Part shown: positions 45,362 to 57,029 of the stretch, one piece after another
Layout of the letters: each line of letters begins with the position of its first letter
Numbering within the stretch: position 1 is the stretch's first letter
Source: Uranotaenia lowii
Lineage: Eukaryota > Arthropoda > Insecta > Diptera > Culicidae
DNA length: 64,000 nucleotides
Direction of reading: 5' to 3'
Assembly: GCF_029784155.1 (NCBI RefSeq)
Contig: NC_073691.1
Coordinates: forward strand, 125,984,714 to 126,048,713
Program-made: the position numbers and the translations under genes
Notes under the pieces: generated by a model
The model's database searches: none
Seen by the model: the letters and a program-made list of their open reading frames with translations, nothing else
What the model was told of the DNA's origin: nothing

Positions 45362-47145
45362 TAGAATCTCCTGGAGTATTCTTCAAGCGTATTGGTATTC
45401 GCTTGAACATTTGGAATTTCCTTATGTGTTATAGTTTGTGTTATCCAAATGAAACATGAATGAGGTTCACATATCTCGGAAAACAAACTTTGGTAAACTT
45501 AAATTTTCAATTTAAATTCAAATATTATTTCAAGCATACAAAAATCGCTTTATTTCGTTACAAGACAAGTGCTGTTTAGCATCACTTCAAATAGTAATGT
45601 GTCATGACTTGAATTTTGACATATGATGAAAAATTCATTCGTGGTTTTGGCGAGAAAAGAAAAAATCAATTCAATCTGCTTCGAACGGTAGAACGTAGAA
45701 TTTAATAAACTTACTTTTTGAACATGATCTTAAGAGGGCTTTTAGTTATCGAAGGAAGCCTATAAAAAATCAAAATTTTGTTTGAGTGTTCCTCTGGAAT
45801 TAAGCATCACCATCAACATTTCATCAAATATTAGTATGGTTGATAAACAAGGGGATTACTGGTAATTGATAAAATAAAAAAAAATCTGTAAACCGATAAA
45901 CTTTGCACTGATTTGTGTTTTAAATGATGGAAGCTATAATGAAGGCATTCTAAGTACATACACGAGTTTCTCAATTAACAGCAACTGTCCCATTTCACCC
46001 CACTTTGTGAATCTAAATCAAATGACCTGAATCTAAATCAAATCGGGTGCTGAAAGAACAGCGTTTCCAATATCATAGAATCAGTCCCACCTCATATTAC
46101 AGTAGCAAATATAAAACAATCTTTATTTCAAGTTTTAGTCAAAATATATAACTTTGCTTAAAGTTTAGAAGTGTTTATGTGAACACAAATCCAGCAGACA
46201 GATAATTCCCTTGAGAAAGACCACAAAAACTGGTTGAAGCGTCGGTAATTTCGAATAAAAAGTTGGTTGATCGAAATCTAAGACCGTAAAAAGCCAATAA
46301 TTAAAATTAAAAAACATCTTCCCGGTTGAGAACATAAACCTAATAAATCCATGTATTTTCGGCTGCAAATTAAAAATTTGTAATTTTTTTTTATCATAAA
46401 TATTGGAGGTGAATTTTATAAAGATCAGATCTATCAAACTAGAGGTTCACTGCTGCATGTGGCAGGCCAGCCATTTCAGAAATTATTTATAAAAAATAGT
46501 CACTGTAGATTTCACGTTTCACCACAAATTACACATTTTTAACTATGTAACATTACATTTTTTTAGTTGATTTTGGCTGCGGCTCTTCAGGCGTGCCCGC
46601 TTTAGGTAGACCATTGCATTTTCAATTTTTAGTTAAAATAACACACTGTTGATATTTGCGAAATTTTAATAGATAAAATGGTAAAAACTCACTTTTTGAA
46701 GATAACATCAAAATGTTTAAATGTTCAAGAAATGTTTGTCGAAATATGAATAAATTTGAGTAATTATCAGTTTTTGAGTGATGTTTGCAGTACAGAATAA
46801 ATATATGGAATAGAAAAAGACAGCTCCCATTTTCGTTTAGTGTAGTTTTATCGCATTTACTATAAAAGTATATCGCATTTACTTTAAACTTTGATGTTAA
46901 TTATTTGATGTTTTCGGACAGTATCCAGGCATATTTCGGTTTTATTGAATTTTAAAAAAATGTGAAGAAAGTGAAAAAACATTGAAAATCTTTCCATAAC
47001 AGTTTGAGTCTAAGATTTGAAAATAGAATTGAAGATTTTTTTTTACTAATCTAACCGAAGTTTTAGGCTATTGATTTTGTAGTGCTTCTGATTCTGATTA
47101 TGATTTCATTGTTAAAAAATACTTAAAAAATAGGTTAATATATTT
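45362..47145. other. Intronic DNA without identified features
   Basis: AT-rich sequence within intron 1. No repeat boundary, RNA gene or exon is recognised. Confidence 0.5.
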
Positions 47146-47154
47146 ATGTGTTAG

Positions 47155-47972
47155 TAGACTGAGTCGATTTGGGGTCATTTTGGAATTTCTCAAACCCTGG
47201 GATCTTAAAAGCTTCGTCTTGGTCCAAAACTCATCCATGATTTTTCGCAAATTTTTTAAGTTACGTTTACATGAGTAAATTTGAACTTTAAGATTTGTAT
47301 GGGAAAATTGAATATTTTGTACTGAAAAATCAACATCATTTTTGTTTCGTCTGAGGAACCGAACCAGCTGATGGTGTTTGTGCCAATTTATAAAATTCCT
47401 AGAGGAAATTTTCCGCTAAGCAACTTTGTCGAAGACCGTAACTTCGTATTCTATTAGGTAAAAAAGTTATTAGCTGTTTAACAGGGGTATGTCTTTTCGA
47501 ATAGATTAACAGTAAATTCAATTGACATCACTGCTTGAGCCTCGCGAAGTGTTGCATGGAAAGTAGTCACGCAATACTTCGCTAGGCACCCTGCAGGGAT
47601 GTCAATTGAATTTATTGTTTATCAATGCGAAAAGATATACCCCTGTTAAACAGCTAATAACTTTTTTACCTAATATGATACGAAGTTGCGATCTTCGACA
47701 AAGTTGTTTAGCGGAAAATTTCCTTAAGGAATTTTATAAATTGGCACAAAAACCATCAGCTGGGTCGGTTTCACAGACGAAACAAAAATGATGTTGATTT
47801 TTCAGTACAAAATATTTAATTTTCCCATACAAACCTAAAAGTTCAAATTTACTCATGTAAACGTAACTTAAAAATTTTGCAAAAAATCATGGATGAGTTT
47901 TGGACCAAGACGAAGCTTTTAAGACCTCAGGGTTTGAGAAATTCCAAAATGACCCCAAATCGACTCAGTCTA
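47155..47972. mobile_element. 818-bp foldback element with 9-bp target duplication
   Basis: The element begins TAGACTGAGTCGATTTGGGG and ends with the complement. The two arms (47155 to about 47525 and about 47603-47972) are reverse complements over nearly their whole 370-bp length, leaving a loop of about 80 bp. A perfect 9-bp duplication ATGTGTTAG flanks it (47146-47154, 47973-47981). Very long terminal repeats plus a 9-bp duplication point to a MULE/Foldback-type element. No coding capacity. A fragment of an arm occurs at 1040-1139. Confidence 0.93.
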
Positions 47973-47981
47973 ATGTGTTAG

Positions 47982-48929
47982 TCTTATCTTCATCCAGATT
48001 TTAAATAGAGATCCCATTCATTGAGATTTTCAAATCTTATGTTATTTTTTCAGTTTTATTTACATTATTTTTATGAGTTTTGGGCACTCCAATTCTTTTT
48101 CTTAAGCTGCTGAACTCATTTGAAATGACAATTTTTTTTAAAGGATTACTGATTCTTTGTTTGTTTCGAACATTTATTCTTCTTCTTAGTTATGTTTTTG
48201 AATGTAACTCGCTGTTTTTAATATTTGATCTTATGAGATTTTTTTAAATTGTTACCTGCATTACAACTAAAGCTTTAAACACGTAACATAAAAATGATTT
48301 TTAGGTGTTTGAAAAATATGAAATTGAAATAAACATATAGCATATGAAAAAAAAAATTTACAATACCTGAATTCGATTCGGAAAATTAATTCGCTTCCGA
48401 TGAAGCACACGGCCAGATATTTTTTAAATAAAAACAGTAAATTCTATTGTTTTAAAATACCAGAAACTTCTTTCATCGCAAACATAATGGTTCTTTGAAG
48501 GCAATATACTGAACTTGTTTGTTTGTTTAAAATATTATATATTCAATACGATGGCATTTAAAATAACTCGATTCAAAAATGGCCTTGGGCCCCCGATGGG
48601 TTAATCCGGCTCTGCAAGAGAGATGAAATGGTACAATGCAAATGATATATATGTAAGTAAATGATGAACTCGGTTGTATTCAAACACAGTATGACAACAA
48701 AAATGCCTTCCCATCTATTAAAACTGACATTATTACGTGCTTATTTTCTTCTTAGCAGAAGTATCCCTGTTTAGCCAAATCACACATTTTCTGCTCCCTT
48801 AATTATTTTTGAAGAAATGTTAAATTAGTTGCATAGATTCAGGGGTAAACATTATCATACAAAAATTTAATACTTTTCACCAAGCAACAATAACGATCGC
48901 ATAAGGCACTGTAAAAAAAAATATGCGAA
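47982..48929. other. Intronic DNA without identified features
   Basis: AT-rich sequence between two transposons inside intron 1; nothing further recognised. Confidence 0.5.
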
Positions 48930-49990
48930 ACAATGTCATGGTTAACATCAAAAACTTATGTTCTAAGGAATGATCGCACTTTTGATGAAATGCCTTCAAT
49001 CAGGTTCTGCATAGTAGCTTTTGTGCATTTCCTGGATGCTGCCTTCCAATTTTTCTCGAATTTTTCCATGCTTAGAGAAACTGTCCCCTCCTTCCTAAAG
49101 ATCCTCTTCACAATCGCCCAGTATCGTTCACTCGATCGGAAATCTGGACAATTTGTTGGATTGATGTTTGTCTCGATAAATTGGATGTTATTGTGCCACT
49201 GCAGTACAGACTTGACGAAATGTGCAGATGCCAAATCTAGCCAGAAGAGAGGGGGATGCTGATGCTTTTTACTTTTTATAGAGGGGCAGTAATCTTTTTT
49301 CAAGAATTCATCTTTGTATTCTTGAGAATTTAATATACCTTTTGTGAAAAAAATACTTGACCACAGACCTCAAATAGCTTTCCATACTAGAACCTTCTGC
49401 CCAAATTTTTCCATCGCAACCGTGCAGTCGGCATCATCCTGAATCCTGTTTGACGTAGGTTTCGTCGTCCATTAAGATGCACCTGTTACTGTTGTCCAGA
49501 ATCCGTTCGTAAAGTCCCCGTGCCCTTGTTTTGCCGAAGATTGTTGCTCTACTGATTTCTTAGGTACCTTCCGCTTATTGTACGTCTTTAAGGAGTTTCT
49601 GGCCTTGATTCTTTGAATCATCCCAATGCTGGTTTTGAACTTTTTAGCTAGATCATGCGTTGATACCGATCGGTTACGTTTGATATGAGTGACTACTTCA
49701 GCATCCAACTGGGGCTGACTGGAACCAGGTTTTCTTCCGGATCTAGGCAGATCCTTCAAGGACGACTTAAAGCTATATTTGTCGATGATATTTTTCACGG
49801 ATGTGTGGTGCACTTTGAACCGTTTTGCGATTTGGTTGTAGGTAACACCGTGCACAAAGTATGCAGAATTTTCTTTCTAGTTTCAAGATCAATACGAACC
49901 ACAACGAATATTAAAAAAAACTAATCCGAACAAATTGATTGCACTACACTTCTAAGCATGTAAACAAACTTTTGCTTTATGTACAACCCC
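48930..49990 (-). pseudogene. Mariner-like transposase (D37E-related), nearly full length but broken
   Basis: On the minus strand the N-terminal DNA-binding part starts near 49900 (ETRKKILHTL), shifts frame, and continues GVTYNQIAKRFKVHHTSVKN and DLAKKFKTSIGMIQRIKARN, two helix-turn-helix motifs joined by a GRKPGSSQ linker. After more frame changes the first catalytic Asp block CILMDDETYVKQ appears near 49460. The C-terminal block FWLDLASAHFVKSVLQWHN continues to SSERYWAIVKRI at 48956-49303. The spacing from the Asp in LDLASAH to the Glu in SSERYW is 35 residues, against 37 in the ITmD37E group, and RPIE is altered to RSSE. Clear terminal repeats were not identified. It lies in intron 1 in antisense orientation to the host gene. 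Confidence 0.85.
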
Positions 49991-50110
49991 AAAAAACCCA
50001 TTTTTTGGGTAAACTAGTTTTAAAAGTTGCTATTGTCTTTCCGATACTTCTTACATTGATTAAGTAATTAATAAATACATTTCCTCTAAATTTTCTCTAT
50101 ATTTTTTCAG

Positions 50111-50499
50111 TTACAAGGCAAAATGAAAACCTAGAACGAACGAATCAACTATTGAAGCAAAGTGTCGCTGCACTACAGATAGACATCACCTCCATGAGAC
50201 AGGAGCGCACCGAATTTATGGATAAAAATCGAAAGCTGAAGAAAAAACTAGCGGAAATCGTTCCCTCGGTGAGCAGCAGCAGCAGCGAAGCAGAGGACGA
50301 ACAGCAGAAATCTTCATCCCGAGACGATGGACGAGCAAGTTCTTCTCTTCGACGGCAAAAATCATCAACGGCGTCCCCGACGAAGGAAAGTGAAATGGAC
50401 AGTCTTTTGCACGAGATGGAAAAGTTGAAATCCTACCTGAACAACGTTGAGCTGCAGCTGTACGAGGCTAACGAAAAGATTTCCGAACTGCAGGAAAGT
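50111..50499 (+). CDS. Coiled-coil protein, exon 2
   Basis: Continues from exon 1 with phase 1 and encodes TRQNENLERTNQLLKQSVAA onward. A long heptad-rich coiled coil runs to KKKLAEIVP. It is interrupted by a Ser/Glu-rich hinge (VSSSSSEAEDEQQKSSSRDD, then RRQKSS, with likely phosphorylation sites by composition) and resumes at MDSLLHEMEKLKSYLNNVEL. The donor GTAAGT at 50500 follows AGT, leaving phase 0. Preceded by a good polypyrimidine tract. The consistent frame across both junctions is the main evidence that this is a real exon. Confidence 0.87.
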
Positions 50500-50585
50500 G
50501 TAAGTGTGACATAATGAATTCGCGTACGACGAGACATTGTCGCCATCTATAATAACGGTTATACATATGTTGTGTATCATTGCAG

Positions 50586-50698
50586 AAGCAGCAGTACGAG
50601 GATACAAACGAAAAGTTGCGCGCCGAGAATGCCGAGCTTAGCAAGATCGCGCGACTCATGTCGGTCAACATGCTGGAATCGATCGATACAAGCAAACG
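50586..50698 (+). CDS. Coiled-coil protein, exon 3
   Basis: A short 86-bp intron (50500-50585, GTAAGT...TTGCAG) separates it from exon 2. The exon encodes KQQYEDTNEKLRAENAELSK followed by IARLMSVNMLESIDTSKR, continuing the coiled coil. It ends in phase 2 before GTGAGT at 50699, so at least one more exon must follow. No compatible exon was recognised between 50699 and 64000; the following intron would then exceed 13 kb and contain the whole nested transposon stack and possibly the LRR gene on the other strand. Confidence 0.85.
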
Positions 50699-51640
50699 GT
50701 GAGTGTCTTGGCTAAAATAATGTCGCATCGCGTAGGGCTTTCCGTTTTTGAAATTCATTTTTGAAAAAAACACACATGAGTTAATTTTTTCGATGCTATC
50801 CTAAATAAAACTTTAGACCTTGACAGAGTGAGAAACATGTATCTTCCAATTATCTTGAGAGTCAATATGTCACTATTGGAAGTTTGATTTCTAAATTATA
50901 CCTAAGAATATTTTTTATTAATAAATATTTAATTTTTCGGACGGACTGAGGTTTTCATTTTTGGAATGTTTTCAAAAAAATTATTTTTTTTCTGAAATCT
51001 GAACTTTTTTACTTTAAAGTTTACTATGTTGATACATACACTCAGTACTTAATTCTTTTGGGAGTAAACCTGATAAAAGACCAGAAGCATGAGAGTGCAT
51101 GCCTTTCTTATTTTATTTAGATTCCGTCCTTTGAAAATTGGATTTTTCAGAATTTTTACCCCAAAATTAATGCACCACCAGCATGCTATTTTAGAATATA
51201 TGAACGTGGTATGAACTAGCCGATGCGGTGTGCAATTTTTCATCACTCAAGAAAATCGAAAAAGGGTCGAATCGTTGGAAACGTAAATCAAAACGTCGTT
51301 TTTGCCAAAAGCAAAACCAGAAGTCGAAAGTTCCAAAAAAATAAAATAAAATCTTTCACTCAATCAAAAGGTGTGGTAAAATTTTTTCAATTTTTTTTTG
51401 CACGGGATTTTCATCCTCTGGGATGATTCATCTCTTATTTATGGAATATGAGAGTCTTCGCTTTTTAAAGAGGGAGAGGTCCATCAATACAATATATCAT
51501 CAAATTTTATCAAAACTCCATCAATACAATGTATCATCTAATTTTATGAAAACTTATTTGTCAATTTCATCAACCATTTCATCATGTCAAAACGCTTAGG
51601 TTTATCAATTATTTGAATTTGATCATATTTTGGTAAACTT
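50699..51640 (+). other. Start of intron 3, without identified elements
   Basis: AT-rich. Donor GTGAGT at 50699. TCCATCAATACAAT occurs twice near 51480 and 51527, a short direct repeat. No exon is recognised. Confidence 0.5.
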
Positions 51641-53560
51641 TGTATGGCAGTCGGAGGCAGTCCTCTTTCATATTTTTTTACATAATTCAAAAACTAATTA
51701 AGCAAATGGAACAAAATTTGGCATGGGAGGGTATTTGGCAGTGGTTGTATTAGGTTGAGAATGAATTGATCAACCTTCTCTCGCTCAACGCTTTACTCGG
51801 AAGCAAAGGTTGCTTCGAAGCAGCGAAAACGACAAAACCGATGATGCATACGCTCTCAACATGGCCCGCCTTTACGAAGCAATATACATTCGAGGCAGCG
51901 AATCCAAAAAACCAAACGAATGTCTCTCACTCATCTCCTGTTACATTCTTGAGGGAACCGAATTCAAAAGGCACATCAAACCCGAGACTCTTCGTTTGTG
52001 CCTGGATCGAATACCCGAGGTTTTTCTGCTGTTGCTATTATTGCACAGCAACCGCACGCAGGCAGCTAGTGTTTTCGTTTCTTTTTCCTCCTCCCTCCTT
52101 GCTCCATACGTTGCGGGCCTATGCAATGCAATAAGTTCGGTTGTTTTTGTTGTTGCCTTAACCTTTGCGGCGAGGTTGAAGATATTCTCCTCAACGACAG
52201 CTATCGGCTTGAGTCCATCAAATTCAATAACGTAAATGACTGTGTGTGCCTCGTCTTCTTCATGCATCATGTAGCAACCGAACGTTGAGAGAGTTCGTTC
52301 GGGGCAGCAAACGAATAGTGTCTCTCAGAGCAGATCCTCCTCATGGGGGGAGGTTTGAATGAATGTATATGTATCGTCTCCTGTATTACTATGCGAGGCC
52401 TCAAAGCCAGTGATGTCAACCTTCCAGATTTTGTCTGGATCTTCCAGACTTTTTGGACTTCTGCCAGACATTTTTTCAGGTTTCCAGACTTCCAGACTTT
52501 TGTCATTTCTTCCAGACAATTCCAGACTTTTGTGTTAGGACGTAAATTGTTCTAAGAAATTCTGAAAATTCAAAATGGTCATGGTAGAATATGACAGGAA
52601 ATGATTAGAATTTATGAATTATGCATTCAGAAGTGGTTGAAAAAGCTATTAATTATCAAGGACATTTTAATTTTCATTTAGTAGTAGAATTTTTTTTAAT
52701 TTTCCTTTTGTAAAGCATTAGTTTAATAGATTCTAGTTTATTTTTTTTTGTTTTTGTTAAATAAAATGGATCTCTTTAAAGGAAATCTTTTTCCACTGAG
52801 ATTCATGTCTAAATTTAGTTTATTGTATCGTACCATTTCCCCGCATAATGTAAATATTTTTTTAAGTTCTCAGAATGAGTAAATTTTGCTCGCGTTAAGT
52901 TGTTGTTGATAAGCGTTTTTGCTGTCAGGCATGCTGAGAACAGAAAGCGTCCATTACCAGGGGGCTCAAACGAGCCTCTTGGTGTGGCGGAGTGTGGTGG
53001 GCCGCTTTACAAAAAAAAGGAATATTTAAAGAAGGTAGTGTCAAGGCATCCCTGGTTTAGTATTAGTACATACAGCGACGTCACAATCACTAAAAATCTA
53101 TTAATTTACTAGGAAATTTGCATTTTTTGTTGATAACTCGGAGAATTTGTTGGAAATTTTTCACTTTTAAAACGTGTTATTCTAGAAGGATACTTGCTCT
53201 TCAAGATCGGTACGAAAAAAGTTGGATTTTCGAGTTAGTTTTATATAACATAGACCATCGAAGTTCGAAAAAATGGTGTATTTTCCCTACTCAAATTTGC
53301 AAAACTTTAAAATTAGTTCAAATTTTTCCATGAAAATTTCAGTAAAGTTATCAAAAAACAAACTTTTATACAAAATCACAATTATTTATTGGCATTAATT
53401 GATGTTAGTTGTTCTACATAAGAATTGAATATGGTAAACCGGTTTGATTAAGTTTAGTTTAGTTTATTTATTTCGTCAACCGTAACGTAGACTACATAGT
53501 TTGATACATGTGAATTTCCTTAAGAATAGGTTTAAGCAGTGTCTGCTTTACAATTTCTCC

Positions 53561-55200
53561 TTAAGAGTTTAGATTTCTTCGATTAAAATATTGTTTGAGT
53601 TTTTGCCGAGACATTGTAAAGTCAATGGTTTCGCAGTGTTGATTGTAAGAGGCCATCATGCGATTTATTGGCCCGTTTTTCGCGTAGTTTGTGCGATAGT
53701 GATTAATGAAAAATAAATTTCGATTTCGGAGTTGCCGAGAAGGTGCATAAAAGTTTAATTTTGATAGAATTTCTTTTGAGTCAATACGCTGCGAAACAAT
53801 ATCGTTTACAAATGAAACCATTGCATATTCACGGCGTTCTTTTAGTGTTTGTATGTCAATGAGCATGCAGCGCGCTTTATATGATGGAAGTGGAAATGAT
53901 GTCCAACCTAATTTACGAAGAGCATATAGTAGAAATTGCTTTTGTACTGATTCTATTCTTTCTTCGTGTGAAATTGAATAAGGGGACCAAACAACGCTGC
54001 AATATTCCAGTAAAGACCTTACATAGGCAATATATAGTGTTTTTATTGTGTATGGGTCTTGAAAATTAAAGCAAAAGCGCTTAATAAAGCCCAGCATGTT
54101 ATTTGCCCTATGGATGATAGTATTGTAATGGTCTGTGAAAGTAAGTTTAGAGTCTAAGATAATTCCTAAATCCCTAACTCGTTCACATTTTTCTACATTC
54201 TGATCTCCTAATGTAATTGTGATGTTTGGTGTTGTTCTTTTTCTGCTAAATGATATTAAATTGCATTTTTTTACATTGAGCTTCAGAAGGCTTTTTTTGC
54301 ACCACTGGTAGAAAATGTGAATTTCATTCTGGAATATGCTGATGTCTTCTTCATTTCTTATTTCCAAATAGAGCTTCATGTCGTCGGCATAAATGAGCAT
54401 TTTGAGATTTTTGAGAATAAAGGAAATGTCGTTTACATAAAGTATGAAAAGTAGAGGTCCTAAATGAGATCCTTGCGGAACTCCTGAAGTGACTTGAATA
54501 GGGAGCGATTTCTTTCCATTGATATTTATTATTTGTTGGCGATTCGTCAGGTATGATTCAAGCCATTTCAGGAGTTTAGATTTTATTCCAATTTTTTGTA
54601 ATTTGAAAAGAAGCATTGGTATGTCTATGCGATCAAATGCCTTACTAAAGTCTGTATAAAGAGCCTCCACATGGTTGCCATTATCCATTGCATTCAATGA
54701 AAAGTCTATAATTCAATTAAATTAGTTGAGGTTGAACGGCCTTTAAAAAAGCCATGTTGCCTGTCAGTTATTCGGTTCTTAATTTGGGAAAATAATTTTT
54801 CGTTTATAATTGCTTCAAAAAGCTTGGGAATGCAAGAGATAATGGCTATCCCGCGATAATTTCGAATGTCAGACTTTCGACCAGATTTGAAAATAGGCAC
54901 TAAAAATGAGCTTTTCCAAATTTTAGGAAAATTTCCTGATTCCAATGACATATTGAAAAGCCAAAACAATGGAGCTGTCAGTTCCATTGCCAAACTTTTC
55001 ATGAATACAGGAGGTATCCCGTCTGGTCCTGGACCTTTCGAAGCGTCTAGATTTTTTAGTCCTTGCAGAATATCCTGCACATGAACTTGATTAATGCTAA
55101 TGTCCCTTGAGAATTCTGGAAAAAATGAAAAATAATCGCGATCACGATCTTCTTCATTAAATGTCGTATAAATTTCTTGAAAGAAATTTGCATTCTTGAC
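53561..55200 (-). pseudogene. Reverse transcriptase domain of retrotransposon ORF2, frameshifted
   Basis: Two frames carry it. The upstream part (to 54706) has FFQEIYTTF, then DASKGPGPDGIPPVFMK, FKSGRKSDIRNYRGIAI and GFFKGRSTSTNL, RT motifs 0-2. A single-base deletion near 54705 shifts the frame to a 378-codon part. There YTDFSKAFD (14-22), SGVPQGS (71-77) and the catalytic YADD (103-106) are intact, as is the C-terminal block through RQKLKQYFNRR. With only the two frame lesions and no missing catalytic residues, this is the best-preserved retrotransposon in the window and probably the youngest insertion of the stack. Confidence 0.9.
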
Positions 55201-56471
55201 GGAAAATTCCCAGATTTCAACTTCGTTTTCACGTAGTTGAAAAATTTCTTTGGACAAGTCTTTATTTCAAGCTCAGTTTTCTCATTATATTCTTCAAGTG
55301 CATTGCTAATGACCAAGTTCAGTTGATCGCATAAGTTCAAATACGATGCTAAATTTTCATTAGTATTGTGTTTTTTGTAAAATTTGTGTGCTTTTTGTTT
55401 CCGATTCTTTAAGCTCATGATTTGTCTGTTGAACCAGACCGGGTACTTAGAGTTTCGGTGACGTCTTCTTTTCTTCAATGGTGTTTCTTGTGAGATAATT
55501 CCAAATAAAATTTTGTAAAAGACGTCAGCAGCAGTTTCGACATTTCCTTCGTTCCTAAAAATTTCTTGCCAATCGACACTGTTTAATCTATTCTTAATGT
55601 TTTCATAATTTGCAGATTGGTATTCAAAGACTTCTTCATATTCGCAATCGTTGGGTCTTTGATGTTCATGTATAAATATGGAATATTCAATCGCCGTGTG
55701 AAACGCCTCGTTTTTCCATAAAGGGTTTTGCGCTTCAATAACGCAAAAATCTTCATAAATGTTTGTTAGTAAAAGGTCCAAATAGCAATTTTGCTGGTTT
55801 TTTATGTGATTAATTTGATTCAATCCCAAATTAGAAATTTTGTCAAAAATGAATTGCAAAGTTTCATTATCCCCAACGACTGGGAGTAATATGCTTTCAT
55901 TTTCAGAGTCCTCGATGAAGTCAGCGTGGCGTTGATTGAAATCCCCATAGATATGAATTTTAACCTCAGCACATAGATGAGATATTACCTCTTCTGCAGT
56001 GATAAGGAATTTTTCATAAGTATTTTTATGAGCATGGTCTGGTGGAAAATACACTGAGGCAAACACGTGTGTTTCACCTGCTATGTGTGCCTTCACCCAA
56101 ACCTGCTCAAATTCATTGAATTTTTGGGTTGGAATTATTTCAGAATTAAAGCTATTAGAAATGGCTATAAGAACTCCGCCACCTGACTTCTTCTGAGACA
56201 ATTGAAAATTTCTGTCGTCTCTGAATACGTTAAATGCACTTCCAAAAATTTCTTCACTGCGAACGCTTTCATCCCAGCTAGTCTCAGTTGCTAGAATGAC
56301 TGAGAAGGACGAGCTTAATACATTTTTATAAATATCCTTCATTTTGGCTGAGCTTTTCATGCGATTGAAATTTTGACAATAAATCAAAATTTCAGTCGCA
56401 CTCTGTCTTTCGGAAGAATTTTTTGAATGTGCATCTGCTTCAAAAGTGTTTGTATCTAATTCTACTTCCTT
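55190..56471 (-). pseudogene. APE-type endonuclease domain of retrotransposon ORF2
   Basis: This domain nicks target DNA to prime reverse transcription. The frame is open from about 56471, although no ATG starts it there. Counting from 56387, the expected APE motifs are present: ETSWDE at 35-40, GGGVLIA at 69-75, SVYFPPDH at 111-118, YGDFNQ at 148-153 and LDLLLTN at 203-209. The final His motif is altered or displaced (EAFHTAIEY). After a linker ending KFFNYVKTKLKSGNFPS, a deletion with frameshift near 55190 separates it from the RT part. Confidence 0.85.
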
Positions 56472-57029
56472 CTACTGACAATCAGTTGAACTCTCAATAA
56501 CTACCAAGATGATATTGCATACTTTATTAAAATGAGAAAAAAAACATAATGCGATCTTCAAAGGACCAAAAATTTCGTAACATAGTGAAATGGAGGCCTT
56601 ACAACACAATCATAAAGAAATTGGAATTCATTTTCTTTCTAAAACGGGTTTTTTTTTAATTTCTGCCATTCGCATATAAATTTTTGATACATTCGTTTTT
56701 GCGACGTCACAAAAAATCCAATATGGCTCTCGATACTACGTTATTTGAATATCCCTTGAATATTATGGCAAATGCTTCAAGATGTAGTCCAACAGAACAT
56801 GTAACTGATGATAGTTACAGAAACAAACGATTTTTGGCTATCTGCAACATGGAGATCTGGCAACCAAAACAAAAAAAAGGGTCACCACCTTCAAAGGTAA
56901 GCTATCCAGACATTTTCAGACATTTTTGTAAAATTTTCCAGACTTTTTCGAAAAACAGTTGGCAACCCTGCTCAAAGCGTGTATTTTGAGAGCCTCTGAT
57001 GAGAAAATTGGTGAGGATTTCAATCACTG

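Larger units (their letters stand above)
43060..50110 (+). other. Intron 1 of the coiled-coil gene, about 7 kb
   Basis: Donor GTGAGT at 43060 and acceptor TTTTTTCAG ending at 50110. The split codon A|TT restores Ile and the reading frame continues across. The intron holds a C tract (about 44166-44184), a putative solo LTR with heat-shock elements (44855-45361), a foldback element (47155-47972) and a mariner-like transposon (48930-49990). The rest is plain AT-rich DNA. Confidence 0.85.
53445..56475 (-). mobile_element. CR1/Q-like non-LTR retrotransposon, 5'-truncated
   Basis: The element runs on the minus strand from near 56475 (upstream end of the open frame) to a 3' end at about 53448, where the UTR finishes with AATAAATAAACTAAACTAAAC, a short tandem tail of AAACT units in place of a simple poly-A. 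ORF2 carries an APE-type endonuclease and an RT and has no RNase H. ORF1 is missing. It sits inside hAT B. Assignment to the CR1/Q group is from motif style (YTDFSKAFDR, SGVPQGSHLGPLLF, YADD) and is tentative. Confidence 0.82.
52408..56970. mobile_element. hAT-type element B, containing a non-LTR retrotransposon
   Basis: Ends CAGTGATGTCAAC and, inverted, GTTGGCAACCCTG are bounded by a perfect 8-bp duplication CTCAAAGC (52400-52407 and 56971-56978). Repeated TTCCAGACTTTT words lie inside the left end (52422-52530) and CCAGAC/TTCCAGAC words inside the right end (56900-56950), as subterminal repeats. Without the retrotransposon it is about 1.5 kb and shows no transposase. It is nested in hAT A. 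Confidence 0.87.
51739..57029. mobile_element. hAT-type element A, containing hAT B
   Basis: Ends CAGTGGTTG and, inverted, CAATCACTG are flanked by a perfect 8-bp duplication GTATTTGG (51731-51738 and 57030-57037), the hAT target length. The duplication falls exactly within a repeat unit of the surrounding array, which reads through when the element is removed. Without the nested element at 52408-56970 it would be about 720 bp. Overlapping frames of 122-141 codons at 51766-52235 have no transposase resemblance. The terminal repeat is short. Confidence 0.8.

Noticed and set aside
51766..52235. Two overlapping + strand frames of 122 and 141 codons
   Set aside because: They overlap in different frames, have no recognisable domain and lie inside hAT element A; no evidence of a gene or of a transposase.
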